Of a stretch of DNA of 64,000 nucleotides, positions 16,581-25,044 are shown piece after piece. A model generated the notes under the pieces. That model was not told where the DNA came from and made no database searches. It worked only from the letters and a program-made list of their open reading frames with translations. This DNA is from DATAUD01 sp035511075. Lineage in GTDB: Bacteria > Verrucomicrobiota > Verrucomicrobiia > Limisphaerales > Palsa-1400. The translations under genes and the position numbers were made by a program. Where the stretch lies: positions 36,147 through 100,146 of the forward strand of contig DATKFW010000064.1 in assembly GCA_035511075.1 (NCBI GenBank). The letters are read 5' to 3'. The first letter of the stretch is position 1, and each line of letters opens with the position of its first letter.

Positions 16581-18173
16581 ATGACAGTGAATCGCAGAAC
16601 CTTTCTCAAACAACTCGGCTTGGGCGCCGCCGGGTGGAATCTGGCGTCATCCCTCCCACTTTGCCTTTGCGCTGAGGCGGCGGACAGCAATCAATTACCC
16701 CGCGGCACGCCGGAGGAGCAGGGGGTTTCTTCGGCGGGGATTCTCGCGTTTCTCGGCGAGATCGCCGAATCCAGGCACGAATTCCACAGCTTCATGATGG
16801 TCCGCCACGGGTGCGTCATCGCCGAAGGTTGGTGGGCGCCCTATCGGAAAACGGCCAGGCACATGCTCTATTCGTTGAGCAAGAGTTTCACTTCCACCGC
16901 CGTCGGCTTCGCGGTGACGGAAGGAAAACTCACTGTCGATGCCCCGGTGACATCCTTTTTCCCCGATGACCTGCCGCCTTCGGTCAGCGACAATTTGGCG
17001 GCCCTGCGCGTAAAACATTTGTTGACAATGTCAGTGGGGCACGCGACGGACTCGACTCCCATCATCACCCGCGAAGAGAACTGGGTGAAGTCCTTCCTTT
17101 CGCTGCCGATCGCCAACCCGCCCGGCAGCGTCTTTCTCTACAACAGCGGCGCGACTTACATGCTCTCGGCCATCGTCCAAAAGGTTTCCGGGCAAAAGGT
17201 CATCGATTATCTGCGGCCGCGCCTGTTCGGACCGCTGGACATCGAGGGAATGACCTGGGAAACATGTCCGCGCGGCATCAACACGGGCGGCTGGGGCCTG
17301 AGCGTCCAAACCGATGCCCTGGCAAAATTCGGCCAGTTTTATCTGCAAAACGGCGTTTGGAACGGCCGCCAGGTTTTGTCTCAGGACTGGATCAAGGAGG
17401 CGACGACTTTCAAAATCCAACAACCCGCCCCGAACGGATTGGACCTGGAAATATTGAAGCAGACCAGCGACTGGCACCAGGGCTATTGCTACCAGTTTTG
17501 GCGTTGCCGCCACAATGCGTTTCGCGGCGACGGCGCCTATGGCCAGTATGCGATCGTGATGCCCGAAAAGGACGCCGTCATCGCCATTACCTGTGAAACC
17601 GGCGACATGGCCAGCGAGTTGGGCCTGGTTTGGGACCACTTGCTGCCTGCGATGAACGACAACGCGCTCCCGGCAGACCCATCTTCCGAGGCCCAACTGA
17701 AACAAAAGCTCGCTTCGCTGGCCCTCCCGCTGCCGACTGCGCAGCCCGACTCGCCGACCGCGGCCAGGATTTCCGGCAAACGTTTCCAGATCGATTCCAA
17801 CGGAGCCGGCGTTCGGAGCGTGCGGTTTGATTTCGACCCCGAAGCCTGCACCTTCACCTTGACAGACGCGAACGGCGATTACCCGATCCGCTGCGGACTT
17901 GAAAAATGGGCCGAAGGCCAGACCCACATGCCGGGAACGCCGCCCAAACTGACCGTGGGCGATTTGCGCCCGGTCAAAGTCGCCGCAGGCGGCACCTGGA
18001 AGGACGCGGACACCTTTGTCATGACATGGCGTTATTACGAGACTCCGCATCATGACACCGTTACCGCTCGGTTCGACGGCGACAACGTCAAGGTGGAATA
18101 TCTCAACAGCCTCACCGAAATCTCGCCGTCACGACGGGAGACGCGGCCTCCCTTGGTCGGACGCGCGGTTTGA
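16581..18173 (+). CDS. Tat-exported serine hydrolase (class C beta-lactamase fold)
   Basis: A 530-residue protein of the serine hydrolase / beta-lactamase-like family. The Tat signal is NRRTFLKQLG at 4-13, followed by a hydrophobic stretch. The catalytic S-x-x-K is Ser98-Leu-Ser-Lys101 in LYSLSKSFTSTAVG. The Y-x-N/S motif is in VFLYNSGATYM. Further family blocks are LTVDAPVTSFFPDDLP and HLLTMSVGHATDS. The catalytic domain ends near 370; the last 150 residues form a beta-rich extension (EACTFTLTDANGDYPI). It could be an esterase, D-aminopeptidase or peptidoglycan peptidase; the sequence does not decide. It stands alone, preceded by repeat copy B and followed by a 173-bp gap before tyrA. Confidence 0.85.
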   Translation: MTVNRRTFLKQLGLGAAGWNLASSLPLCLCAEAADSNQLPRGTPEEQGVSSAGILAFLGEIAESRHEFHSFMMVRHGCVIAEGWWAPYRKTARHMLYSLSKSFTSTAVGFAVTEGKLTVDAPVTSFFPDDLPPSVSDNLAALRVKHLLTMSVGHATDSTPIITREENWVKSFLSLPIANPPGSVFLYNSGATYMLSAIVQKVSGQKVIDYLRPRLFGPLDIEGMTWETCPRGINTGGWGLSVQTDALAKFGQFYLQNGVWNGRQVLSQDWIKEATTFKIQQPAPNGLDLEILKQTSDWHQGYCYQFWRCRHNAFRGDGAYGQYAIVMPEKDAVIAITCETGDMASELGLVWDHLLPAMNDNALPADPSSEAQLKQKLASLALPLPTAQPDSPTAARISGKRFQIDSNGAGVRSVRFDFDPEACTFTLTDANGDYPIRCGLEKWAEGQTHMPGTPPKLTVGDLRPVKVAAGGTWKDADTFVMTWRYYETPHHDTVTARFDGDNVKVEYLNSLTEISPSRRETRPPLVGRAV

Positions 18174-18346
18174 GGCGTCCATTGACGTTTTGGACGCTGA
18201 ACCCAGGGAATTTTCGAAGCTCTTTTAGAACCGTGATCAAACGTCCCGGCGCGGGGCTTACCTTTTGCCGGTTTTGCCGCAAAAAACAGCGCGAGAATTT
18301 TTTCGACGTTCCGCCTTCCAGCCAGTAGCTTGTAAACGATTCAAAG

Positions 18347-19231
18347 ATGCGCTGGAACAATATTAGTATAGTTGGGGCCGGCTTGCTGGGCGGCTCCATC
18401 GCCCTGGCTGTCAAGCATCGCGGCTTGGCCTCGAAGGTATTTGCCTGCGTCCGCAGCGATTCCACGCGGGATCTTTGCGCGCGGCTCGAAATCGCCGATG
18501 TGATCACCAAGGACATCAAGACGGCGGTGGAAACGTCCGAACTGGTCGTGCTTTGCACGCCGCTCTCGCAAATGGCCGCGATGGCGGCGCAAATGCAGCC
18601 GTTCCTCAAGCCCGGAACAATCGTGACCGACGTCGGCAGTGTCAAAACCACGGTGGTCAATGAGTTGGAGCCAATCCTGCGCCGCGACGGCGTGGAATTT
18701 GTCGGAAGTCATCCGATGGCCGGTTCGGAAAAAATCGGCGTGGCGTCGGCGCGAGCGGATTTGTTTCAAAACGCCGTCTGCCTGATCACTCCGAGCCTCC
18801 GCACTTCGCTCCAGGCCGTCTCCAGGGTGGAAAACTTCTGGAAGGTCCTGGGCGGATGGCCCATTCGCATGACCCCGGAGACGCACGACGACTTGGTCAG
18901 CCGGTCCAGTCATTTGCCGCACGTTGTCGCGGCGGAATTGGCCAATTATGTTTTAAGCCCGGTCCATCCCAAGGAGCAGGCGCGCGTTTGCGCAAACGGC
19001 TTTCGCGACACCACGCGCATTGCCTCCGGTTCCCCGGAAATGTGGCGCGACATTGCGCTGGCCAACCGCAAGAACCTCGGTCGTGTCCTTGGAGTATTCA
19101 TCGAGGACCTGCAGGAGTTTCAATTGGCGCTTGAACGCCGCGACGTCGAGGCCATTGAAGAATTCTTTGCCAAAGCCAAACAGCGCAGGGATGGCTGGTG
19201 CGAGCATTCTCCGGCGGCGTCGCCGGAATGA
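18347..19231 (+). CDS. tyrA: Prephenate dehydrogenase
   Basis: Converts prephenate to 4-hydroxyphenylpyruvate with NAD(P)+, the committed step to tyrosine. The 294 residues start with the Rossmann motif VGAGLLGGSIALA. The prephenate-site segments GSVKTTVVNELE, FVGSHPMAGSEKIGV and SSHLPHVVAAELANYV are all present, and GFRDTTRIASGSPEMW is characteristic of the family. There is no chorismate mutase or ACT domain, so regulation by tyrosine is not evident. The stop overlaps the aroA start (ATGA), making a tyrA-aroA-cmk operon. An isoleucine-rich AT stretch just before the ATG is the only likely promoter area. The gene is intact. Confidence 0.92.
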   Translation: MRWNNISIVGAGLLGGSIALAVKHRGLASKVFACVRSDSTRDLCARLEIADVITKDIKTAVETSELVVLCTPLSQMAAMAAQMQPFLKPGTIVTDVGSVKTTVVNELEPILRRDGVEFVGSHPMAGSEKIGVASARADLFQNAVCLITPSLRTSLQAVSRVENFWKVLGGWPIRMTPETHDDLVSRSSHLPHVVAAELANYVLSPVHPKEQARVCANGFRDTTRIASGSPEMWRDIALANRKNLGRVLGVFIEDLQEFQLALERRDVEAIEEFFAKAKQRRDGWCEHSPAASPE

Positions 19232-20520
19232 GCATGATGCCGTTGCCTGAGATCATTGAGATCATGCCCTTGGACACCGAGGCGGCCGCCGATATCACAG
19301 TCCCTGGGTCCAAGAGCATCACCAATCGCGCCCTGGTCATGGCGGCCCTCTCCAGTGGCCAAATTACACTCCGTGGCGCGTTGTGGAGCGAGGACACGCA
19401 AATCATGACCGATGCTTTGCGCCAGCTTGGGTTTGAAATCACCGTCGCGGACGATGACCGCGAGCCATGCAATCGCTCCATTGGACTTCGCGGGCTCGGC
19501 GGAAAAATTCCCAACGGCGGCACGGCCGAGAGTCCGCTTGAACTATTCGTTGGCAACGCCGGCACGGCGGCGCGGTTTCTGGCCGCGCTGGTTTGTCTGG
19601 GCGACGGCGTCTATGAATTGCACGGCATCAAACGCATGCACCAACGGCCCCAGGCGGCCCTCTTCGGCGCGCTGCGCCAATTGGGCTACCGCATCGACTC
19701 TCCGAATGACCAATTGCCCGTCCGAATATTTGGCGGCGGGCCGCGGAAAGGCTCCTGCCTGGTCGATCTCGCGGAAAGTTCCCAATTCGGTTCGGCGCTT
19801 TTGCTCGGCGCCACCGTCGGCGGCTGGAATATAGAGTGGACCGAAAAGTCTTCCGATGAAGCTCCTTACCTGGACATGACCCGCCAGCTCATTTCCGCGT
19901 TCCCGCGTCACGGGGGGGAGTTTCCCATCGAGGCCGATGCTTCCAGCGCAAGTTATTTTTTGGCGGCAAACTGGCTACTGCGGCGGCCGCCCGCGGCACA
20001 GATTCGTGTCGCCGCGTTTCCGGCCTCGGACTGGCAGATTGACTCGGCCTTTCCGCGCTTCCTGCCGTTGCCCGCGGAAATTTCCCGCCGGAGCCATCTT
20101 GGCGACAGTATCATGACGGCCATCGCGATCGCCCCCTTCGCCGACGCGCCGACGAAATTCACCGATTTGGAGCGCCTGCGCGTTCAGGAGTCCGAGCGCG
20201 TCGCCGGCCTCCGCGCCGAATTGGCCAAGTGCGGCGCCACTGTCCGGGAGGAAGGCGAGTCGTTGACGGTCTTTCCCGCCGGCGCGAAGATGCATGGAGC
20301 GGAAATCGAAACGTATAACGATCACCGGATGGCGATGTGTTTTGGCGTTCTGGGATTGAAAATTCCGGGAATTAAAATCAAGAATCCTTCCTGCGTGAAA
20401 AAGACGTTTCCAAATTTTTTCCAGAAACTCGCCTCCCGACCGCCTGAGGGCCTTGGCGCGGTTGTTCTTGACGCCGGCACATCCCGGCCCCTGCGGGAGG
20501 ACCAGCTTTTCGCCGTGTAA
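19228..20520 (+). CDS. aroA: 3-phosphoshikimate 1-carboxyvinyltransferase (EPSP synthase)
   Basis: Transfers enolpyruvyl from PEP to shikimate-3-phosphate. The protein has 430 residues from the ATG at 19228 that overlaps the tyrA stop (ATGA). Motifs are VPGSKSITNRALVMAAL (PEP/S3P site Lys and Ser), GNAGTAARFLAALV, MHQRPQAAL, SSQFGSALLLGA, RVQESERVAGLRAEL and NDHRMAMCFGVLG. The GNAGTAARF loop has Ala after Thr-Ala, as in class I-like or intermediate enzymes. I did not try to assign glyphosate class. The C-terminal extension after KTFPNFFQKLA reads PPEGLGAVVLDAGTSRPL and is lineage-specific. The next gene, cmk, begins 9 bp later. Confidence 0.92.
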   Translation: MSMMPLPEIIEIMPLDTEAAADITVPGSKSITNRALVMAALSSGQITLRGALWSEDTQIMTDALRQLGFEITVADDDREPCNRSIGLRGLGGKIPNGGTAESPLELFVGNAGTAARFLAALVCLGDGVYELHGIKRMHQRPQAALFGALRQLGYRIDSPNDQLPVRIFGGGPRKGSCLVDLAESSQFGSALLLGATVGGWNIEWTEKSSDEAPYLDMTRQLISAFPRHGGEFPIEADASSASYFLAANWLLRRPPAAQIRVAAFPASDWQIDSAFPRFLPLPAEISRRSHLGDSIMTAIAIAPFADAPTKFTDLERLRVQESERVAGLRAELAKCGATVREEGESLTVFPAGAKMHGAEIETYNDHRMAMCFGVLGLKIPGIKIKNPSCVKKTFPNFFQKLASRPPEGLGAVVLDAGTSRPLREDQLFAV

Positions 20521-20528
20521 GGAGTTTA

Positions 20529-21206
20529 TTGAACGCGGAAAACATCGTCATCGTCATCGCCATCGACGGCACCAGCGCCAGCGGCAAGAGCACCAACGCC
20601 AAACGGGTGGCAGCGGCGCTCGGTTTCATCTACGTTGACACTGGCGCCATGTATCGCACGCTGGCGTGGCATTGCCTGGTTAAGCAAGTCGATGTCGACG
20701 ATCCCAAAGCCGTCGCCGCACTGTGCCGCAAGTGGAAGACATCCCTCCAATGTGTCGATCGCAAAGTGCGCCTTCTGATGGACGGTTATTATCCCGAAGC
20801 GGAAATCCGCACTCCGCCGGTCACCGAAGCCGTCTCGCACGTCGCCGCCGTGCCCAAGGTGCGCGACTGGATGAAGCAAAAGCAGCGTGAATGCGCCAAA
20901 TTTGGCAACCTCGTGATGGAGGGCCGCGACATCGGCACCAACGTTTTTCCGGAGACGGAATTCAAATTTTATCTTGACGCCAATCTTGACGAGCGCGCCA
21001 GACGTCGCACCGCCCAGGGCCTTCCGGAAAATCTGGCCGCGCGGGACCGTCGCGACAGCCAGCGCGCCGCCGATCCGCTGATGATCGCCCTGGGGGCCAC
21101 GGTGATCAACAACTCCCGCATGACTCCTGAAGAATCCAGCGGTTTGATCCTGGAAAGCGTGAAAAAGAGGCTTCCGCCGGCGTCAACCGGCGACCACAAA
21201 AAATAA
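20529..21206 (+). CDS. cmk: Cytidylate kinase
   Basis: Phosphorylates CMP and dCMP with ATP. The 225 residues carry the P-loop GTSASGKST and the substrate region YVDTGAMYRTLAWHC. VMEGRDIGTNVFPET (the DIGT motif) and the arginine-rich lid ERARRRTAQG follow, with RDRRDSQRAADPL near the end. The start is TTG at 20529, preceded by GGAG at 20521-20524 with 4-nt spacing. There is no better ATG. Placement directly after aroA is a common bacterial arrangement (aroA-cmk). The NMP-binding insert is of normal size and the gene looks intact. Confidence 0.92.
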   Translation: MNAENIVIVIAIDGTSASGKSTNAKRVAAALGFIYVDTGAMYRTLAWHCLVKQVDVDDPKAVAALCRKWKTSLQCVDRKVRLLMDGYYPEAEIRTPPVTEAVSHVAAVPKVRDWMKQKQRECAKFGNLVMEGRDIGTNVFPETEFKFYLDANLDERARRRTAQGLPENLAARDRRDSQRAADPLMIALGATVINNSRMTPEESSGLILESVKKRLPPASTGDHKK

Positions 21207-21222
21207 GACTTTAGCCTTTAGC

Positions 21223-21247
21223 CTTCAGGCTTTAGGTTTTCCTGAAG
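21223..21247 (+). terminator. Possible hairpin between cmk and the PQQ-like gene
   Basis: CTTCAGG (21223-21229) and CCTGAAG (21241-21247) can pair around an 11-nt loop. It sits immediately before the next start codon and has no following T-run, so it is more likely a 5' leader hairpin than a terminator. Confidence 0.3.
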
Positions 21248-21249
21248 AT

Positions 21250-22563
21250 ATGCGCAAATTGATGCACCTCCTTGCCTTGGCAATCGGTTGCGGGGCCGTA
21301 TCGAGCCAGGCGGATTGGCCCGATTTCCGGGGGCCTTGGTGCGATGGACGCGCGGTGCCGCCTGGGCAAACCAACGACATCGGCCTGCCGCTGCGCTGGA
21401 GCGATTCCGAGAACGTCAGATGGAAAACCCCAATTCCACTTCGCGGCTGGTCGTCGCCCGTTATTCTTGGCTCCCAAATCTGGCTTACCACCGCGACAGT
21501 CGACGGGCACGATTTCTTCGCGATCTGCGTCGACAAGGACTCGGGAAGGATTCTTTTTGACAAGAAGATTTTTCATTGCGAGGCTCCCGAACCGTTGGGC
21601 AACAACCTCAATTGCTACGCCTCCCCTTCGCCGGTGATCGAGGCGGGCCGGGTGTATGTCCACTTCGGCAGTTACGGCACGGCTTGCCTGGACACCGCGA
21701 CGTTCGACGTCATTTGGAAGCGCGACGATCTGCCGTGCCGCCACTATCGCGGCCCGGGATCCTCTCCAATTCTCCACGACAACCTTCTCATTCTCACCAT
21801 GGACGGAATTGACTTGGATTACCTTGTCGCATTGGACAAGACCACCGGCAAAACCGTGTGGAAAACGGACCGCACAACCGATTGGAACGATCTCGGCGCG
21901 GACGGCAAACCGATGGGCGGCGGCGATTTTCGCAAGGCCTTTTCGACGCCCATTATTATTGACACCGATGGCGGCCAGCAACTGCTCACCACCGGCTCCA
22001 AAGCCATTTACGGTTACGATCCCGAGACGGGCCGCGAACTGTGGAAGATCCGTGACGCGGGCTACACGCCGGCCGCGCGTCCGCTCTTTGATCACGGCCT
22101 CGCATACGTCACCACCGGCAATGGCCGGGCGGAGATGCTGGCGGTGCGCGTCGATGGCCACGGAGATGTGACGGGCAGCAAGGTGGTGTGGCATTACAGT
22201 CACGGCGCGCCAACCCAGCCGTCGCCAGTCATCGACGACGGCCTGCTTTTCATGGTCAACGACAACGGAATCGCTTCGTGCGTTGAAACCGACACTGGCG
22301 CCGAGGTTTGGCGCGAGCGAATTGGCGGGGAATTTTCCTCCTCCACGCTTTACGCCGATGGACGCGTCTATTGTTTCAGCCGCAACGGCGTGGCGACCGT
22401 CCTGAAGGCGGGGCGCGCGTTTGAAGTTCTTGCGACCAACAAAATGGGCACGGGCTTCATGGCCTCGCCCGCTGTCACCGGGCGCGCCCTTTACTTGCGC
22501 GACACAACCGCGCTTTATCGCATCGAGGACGGGAGTTCAACCGCGCCGGGCCACGCGGACTGA
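21250..22563 (+). CDS. Secreted PQQ-like beta-propeller protein
   Basis: A 437-residue exported protein with a signal peptide (MHLLALAIGCGAVSSQA). The first part reads DWPDFRGPWCDGRA, the entry segment of the 'outer membrane protein assembly BamB / PQQ-binding-like beta-propeller' proteins that abound in Planctomycetota and Verrucomicrobiota. Propeller blades recur: VDGHDFFAICVDKDSGRILF, YLVALDKTTGKTVWKTDR, YGYDPETGRELWKIRDAG and CVETDTGAEVWRERIGGE. The W-K/T-G-x-x-x-W pattern marks each. No PQQ or heme ligand is evident, so catalytic activity is unlikely. Its 3' end overlaps the converging folB gene by 27 bp. It starts 43 bp after cmk and may be read from the tyrA operon. Confidence 0.82.
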   Translation: MRKLMHLLALAIGCGAVSSQADWPDFRGPWCDGRAVPPGQTNDIGLPLRWSDSENVRWKTPIPLRGWSSPVILGSQIWLTTATVDGHDFFAICVDKDSGRILFDKKIFHCEAPEPLGNNLNCYASPSPVIEAGRVYVHFGSYGTACLDTATFDVIWKRDDLPCRHYRGPGSSPILHDNLLILTMDGIDLDYLVALDKTTGKTVWKTDRTTDWNDLGADGKPMGGGDFRKAFSTPIIIDTDGGQQLLTTGSKAIYGYDPETGRELWKIRDAGYTPAARPLFDHGLAYVTTGNGRAEMLAVRVDGHGDVTGSKVVWHYSHGAPTQPSPVIDDGLLFMVNDNGIASCVETDTGAEVWRERIGGEFSSSTLYADGRVYCFSRNGVATVLKAGRAFEVLATNKMGTGFMASPAVTGRALYLRDTTALYRIEDGSSTAPGHAD

Positions 22564-22884
22564 GACATACGCGGCTTGCGGAAGGACGAACTTCTTGACC
22601 TCCACGGCAACGGCGGCGCCGCCGAACTCGCGCAAAACCGTGCCCGCCACTTCTGCGGCGACGCTTTCAATCAATTTCCATTCCCGCCCTTCGCCAAGGC
22701 CGAGCAGCCGTCGCGCGACCGCGTAATAATCGATGGTCGCGGTGAGGTCATCCTTTTTCGCGGCCGCGTCGAGACTGTGCTCCATCTCGACCGTCAACAA
22801 CAGCTTTTGCGCGGCGCTCCGTTCCTGATCGGAGACGCCGACGCGGTAAAAGACCTCCAAATCCTTGATGACGATCCGGTCCAT
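22537..22884 (-). CDS. folB: Dihydroneopterin aldolase
   Basis: Converts dihydroneopterin to 6-hydroxymethyl-dihydropterin and glycolaldehyde in folate synthesis. The 115 residues begin MDRIVIKDLEVFYRVGVSDQE, containing the family run I-x-D-L-E-x-x-x-x-x-G-V. Other family features are the segment TATIDYYAVARRL, the IESVAAEVAGTVL helix with the catalytic Glu region, and VEVKKFVLPQAAYVSVRV. The usual K-P late motif is VKKFVLP here. It lies 3 bp downstream of a HAD-Nudix fusion gene in the same direction, which is functionally suggestive (see findings). Its 3' end overlaps the converging PQQ-like gene by 27 bp. The gene is intact. Confidence 0.88.
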   Translation of the reverse strand: MDRIVIKDLEVFYRVGVSDQERSAAQKLLLTVEMEHSLDAAAKKDDLTATIDYYAVARRLLGLGEGREWKLIESVAAEVAGTVLREFGGAAVAVEVKKFVLPQAAYVSVRVARRG

Positions 22885-22887
22885 GGG

Positions 22888-23958
22888 TCAGGTTTTCAGC
22901 ACGGTTTCCAGCAGGGTTCGCGTAGGCTGGTTGAGCGCCATTTCCAGCGCCTCTGCCGGTGTGACCCAGCGGAATTCCTGCGCCTCCTCGTTTAATTTTA
23001 CCGCCGCGTTGCCCCGCGCGCGGCAGGTGTAATTGAGCAGGACGAAGTGCGCTTCCCGGTAAAACTCCCTGGAATGAATGCAATCCTGCGCGATGACAAA
23101 TTTCAGCCGCTCAATCTCCAGATTGGTCTCCTCCCGGATTTCCCGATGCAACGCCTCAACCGACGCCTCGCCGAATTTTATCTTGCCGCCGGGAATGCCC
23201 CAAAGGTTGGACCATTTCTGCGTGCGAATCATCAGCACGCGGTTCTCGGCGTCAAAGATCAGCGCCCCGACCGTGCAAATGGGATGCGCCAGCGCGTCTC
23301 CCTCGGCCCCGTGCGATCTCCGGCGCCAATCAAATCCGGTCCGTTCCAGAATGTCGCGCAATTCCCCCAGGTGCTCGACGATCAAATCCGGCTCGCTGGC
23401 CCGCAATTGGTCCAGCCGATTGTAGCCGGTCAGCACAGCGCAGGAATTGACCCCGCCGAATTTGGCTGTTTCGATGTCATGCTGCATGTCGCCGATAAAG
23501 AGCGTTTCCGGCGCGGCCAATTGGTTTTCCGCGAGCACTTCCAGGATCTTGGCGCGCTTGTCCCAGATTCCCAGGTAGGGCTTGTCAATAAATTGCGCGA
23601 AACCCAGCGCGCCCGCTTGCAACGCGAAATATTCCCGATGCACCGTGCTCAGCACAAACGTCCGAAGGCCGTGCTTCCGGCAGAAAATCAAAAAATCGCG
23701 CGCGCGCGGCAATTCCGTCACCGCCTCCTGAACGAGCCGGAAGTGCTCGTGAAAATTCCTCTCCAAATCAGCCAGCGGAACATCCGGCACAAATCGTTCG
23801 TAGAAACCCTTGAACGGCAGGCAAAACTCCGCCCGAAACGTTTCCAGGCTCATTGGAGCGACGCCGCAGGACTCGAAGACAAAATTCGTCGCCGCCAGCA
23901 CCGCCGGCAAGTCATCCACCAATGTTCCCGACCAGTCGAATATAATGTTCCGGATCAC
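22888..23958 (-). CDS. HAD hydrolase-Nudix hydrolase fusion protein
   Basis: A 356-residue two-domain protein. The N-terminal HAD domain (about 1-205) has motif I FDWSGTLVDD (nucleophile Asp8), motif II around VLSTVHREY, the lysine region in WDKRAKIL, and motif IV FIGDMQHDIETAKFGG. The acid/base position two after Asp8 is Ser10, not Asp. The C-terminal Nudix domain (about 225-350) has the complete Nudix box at 258-280 (G-x5-E-x7-R-E-I-x-E-E). It starts GALIFDAENRVLMIRTQKW and contains LWGIPGGK. GTG at 23958 gives a normal HAD start; an earlier GTG or ATG would overlap the upstream gene. It is 3 bp upstream of folB and 38 bp after a lipoprotein gene. A role in pterin phosphate removal is my inference. 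Confidence 0.85.
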   Translation of the reverse strand: MIRNIIFDWSGTLVDDLPAVLAATNFVFESCGVAPMSLETFRAEFCLPFKGFYERFVPDVPLADLERNFHEHFRLVQEAVTELPRARDFLIFCRKHGLRTFVLSTVHREYFALQAGALGFAQFIDKPYLGIWDKRAKILEVLAENQLAAPETLFIGDMQHDIETAKFGGVNSCAVLTGYNRLDQLRASEPDLIVEHLGELRDILERTGFDWRRRSHGAEGDALAHPICTVGALIFDAENRVLMIRTQKWSNLWGIPGGKIKFGEASVEALHREIREETNLEIERLKFVIAQDCIHSREFYREAHFVLLNYTCRARGNAAVKLNEEAQEFRWVTPAEALEMALNQPTRTLLETVLKT

Positions 23959-23996
23959 AGTGCCGACTCTAAACCGTACCGCTCGAAATCCGAAAT

Positions 23997-24956
23997 CTAA
24001 AACGCGCCGGCGCCGTCCGGCCGGCGGCATCGAAAAAGCGTCGGGCGCGTGTCGCCGGGATGATGCTTGCGGCTCAGTCCATTGTTGTCCGTGCAGAGCC
24101 AGAAATAATCCTTGTCCACCGCCAGTCCTTCCATCACGCCGGTGACCAGCGGAACGACCTTGTAGTAAGCCACGTCAGGGTCATTTTCCATTTCCGCAAA
24201 GTCATATTCCGCCAGGACCAGATGCGTGGCTGGATTGATTTTCAAAATCACATGGTCTTCGCGCATCAGTGCGTAAAGCGCGCCGTCGAACCAGCATAAA
24301 TCCGAATAATGCGCGTCGTACCAGATGCTGTGGCTGGCCGGCGCCACAAAATCATCCTTCACCTTGAGCGTGTTGAGATCGACGGCGATGAGCCGCCCTC
24401 TTTTCCTTTCATTGGCCACGTAGAGCGTCGGGCCGTTTATCGCGATTCCTTCCCAGGCCGCGTTTCGGTCCCTGGAAAAATACCGTTTCACCGGCGTCCA
24501 ATCGATGTCCAGCCGTACCACGGTCCTGGTTTTCGGGTCCCAGCGCAGGATCCATCGGTTGGCCTCTTCGCAAAGGTAGACGCGCCCCTGCGCGTCTTCC
24601 GTCACGCCCTCGCAATCGTAGCGTCCGTATTTTTCCGCGGCAAACGGCGCCAACTGCTCCGGGGAGAAGCAGTCCGGGATTTGCGCCAGGTCCACGGAAT
24701 CATCGCTTCCCGTGAAAACGATTTTGTACACGCCGATACTTTGGTCACTTTCGGTCAGGAGCGCGCCCGATTTTTCGAGGAACAATCCCGAGGCGTCGAA
24801 GCGTTGATTTTGAGGCAGGTTCATCTGCCAGACATGGTCCGCGCGGAGAGTGTAATGCTTGTAGCCCGGGTCATTCTGCGTCAACGGCCGCGAAAAGCAC
24901 CCGGCGATCAACGCCGAGAGCAACGCTCCAAGGACCAGTTTCGCCCATCCGATCAT
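23997..24956 (-). CDS. Phytase-like / SdiA-regulated-type beta-propeller lipoprotein
   Basis: A 319-residue lipoprotein with lipobox LIAGC after a hydrophobic helix (LVLGALLSALIAG). The body has beta-propeller-like blades: SGLFLEKSGALLTESDQS, CEGVTEDAQGRVYLCEEA, WEGIAINGPTLYVANERKR, WFDGALYALMREDHVIL and MEGLAVDKDYFWLCTDNN. The repeated E-G-(I/V/L)-(A/T) pattern is that of 'esterase-like activity of phytase' or SdiA-regulated domains. ATG at 24956 is chosen over GTG at 24962. It precedes the HAD-Nudix-folB pair by 38 bp and diverges from aroC with an 88-bp gap. The substrate is unknown; a phosphate ester is possible. Confidence 0.75.
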   Translation of the reverse strand: MIGWAKLVLGALLSALIAGCFSRPLTQNDPGYKHYTLRADHVWQMNLPQNQRFDASGLFLEKSGALLTESDQSIGVYKIVFTGSDDSVDLAQIPDCFSPEQLAPFAAEKYGRYDCEGVTEDAQGRVYLCEEANRWILRWDPKTRTVVRLDIDWTPVKRYFSRDRNAAWEGIAINGPTLYVANERKRGRLIAVDLNTLKVKDDFVAPASHSIWYDAHYSDLCWFDGALYALMREDHVILKINPATHLVLAEYDFAEMENDPDVAYYKVVPLVTGVMEGLAVDKDYFWLCTDNNGLSRKHHPGDTRPTLFRCRRPDGAGAF

Positions 24957-25044
24957 TCGCACATTGGACTGCCGCCGGGGTCCGCCGACTCAAAAGAAAA
25001 TCAAAACTTTAAACTTGTCACGCCAGACCCTAAGCTTCTCCCGG

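Noticed and set aside
22888..24030. Longer start for the HAD-Nudix fusion at 24030
   Set aside because: It would overlap the end of the lipoprotein gene and add a basic, non-conserved leader before the HAD motif.
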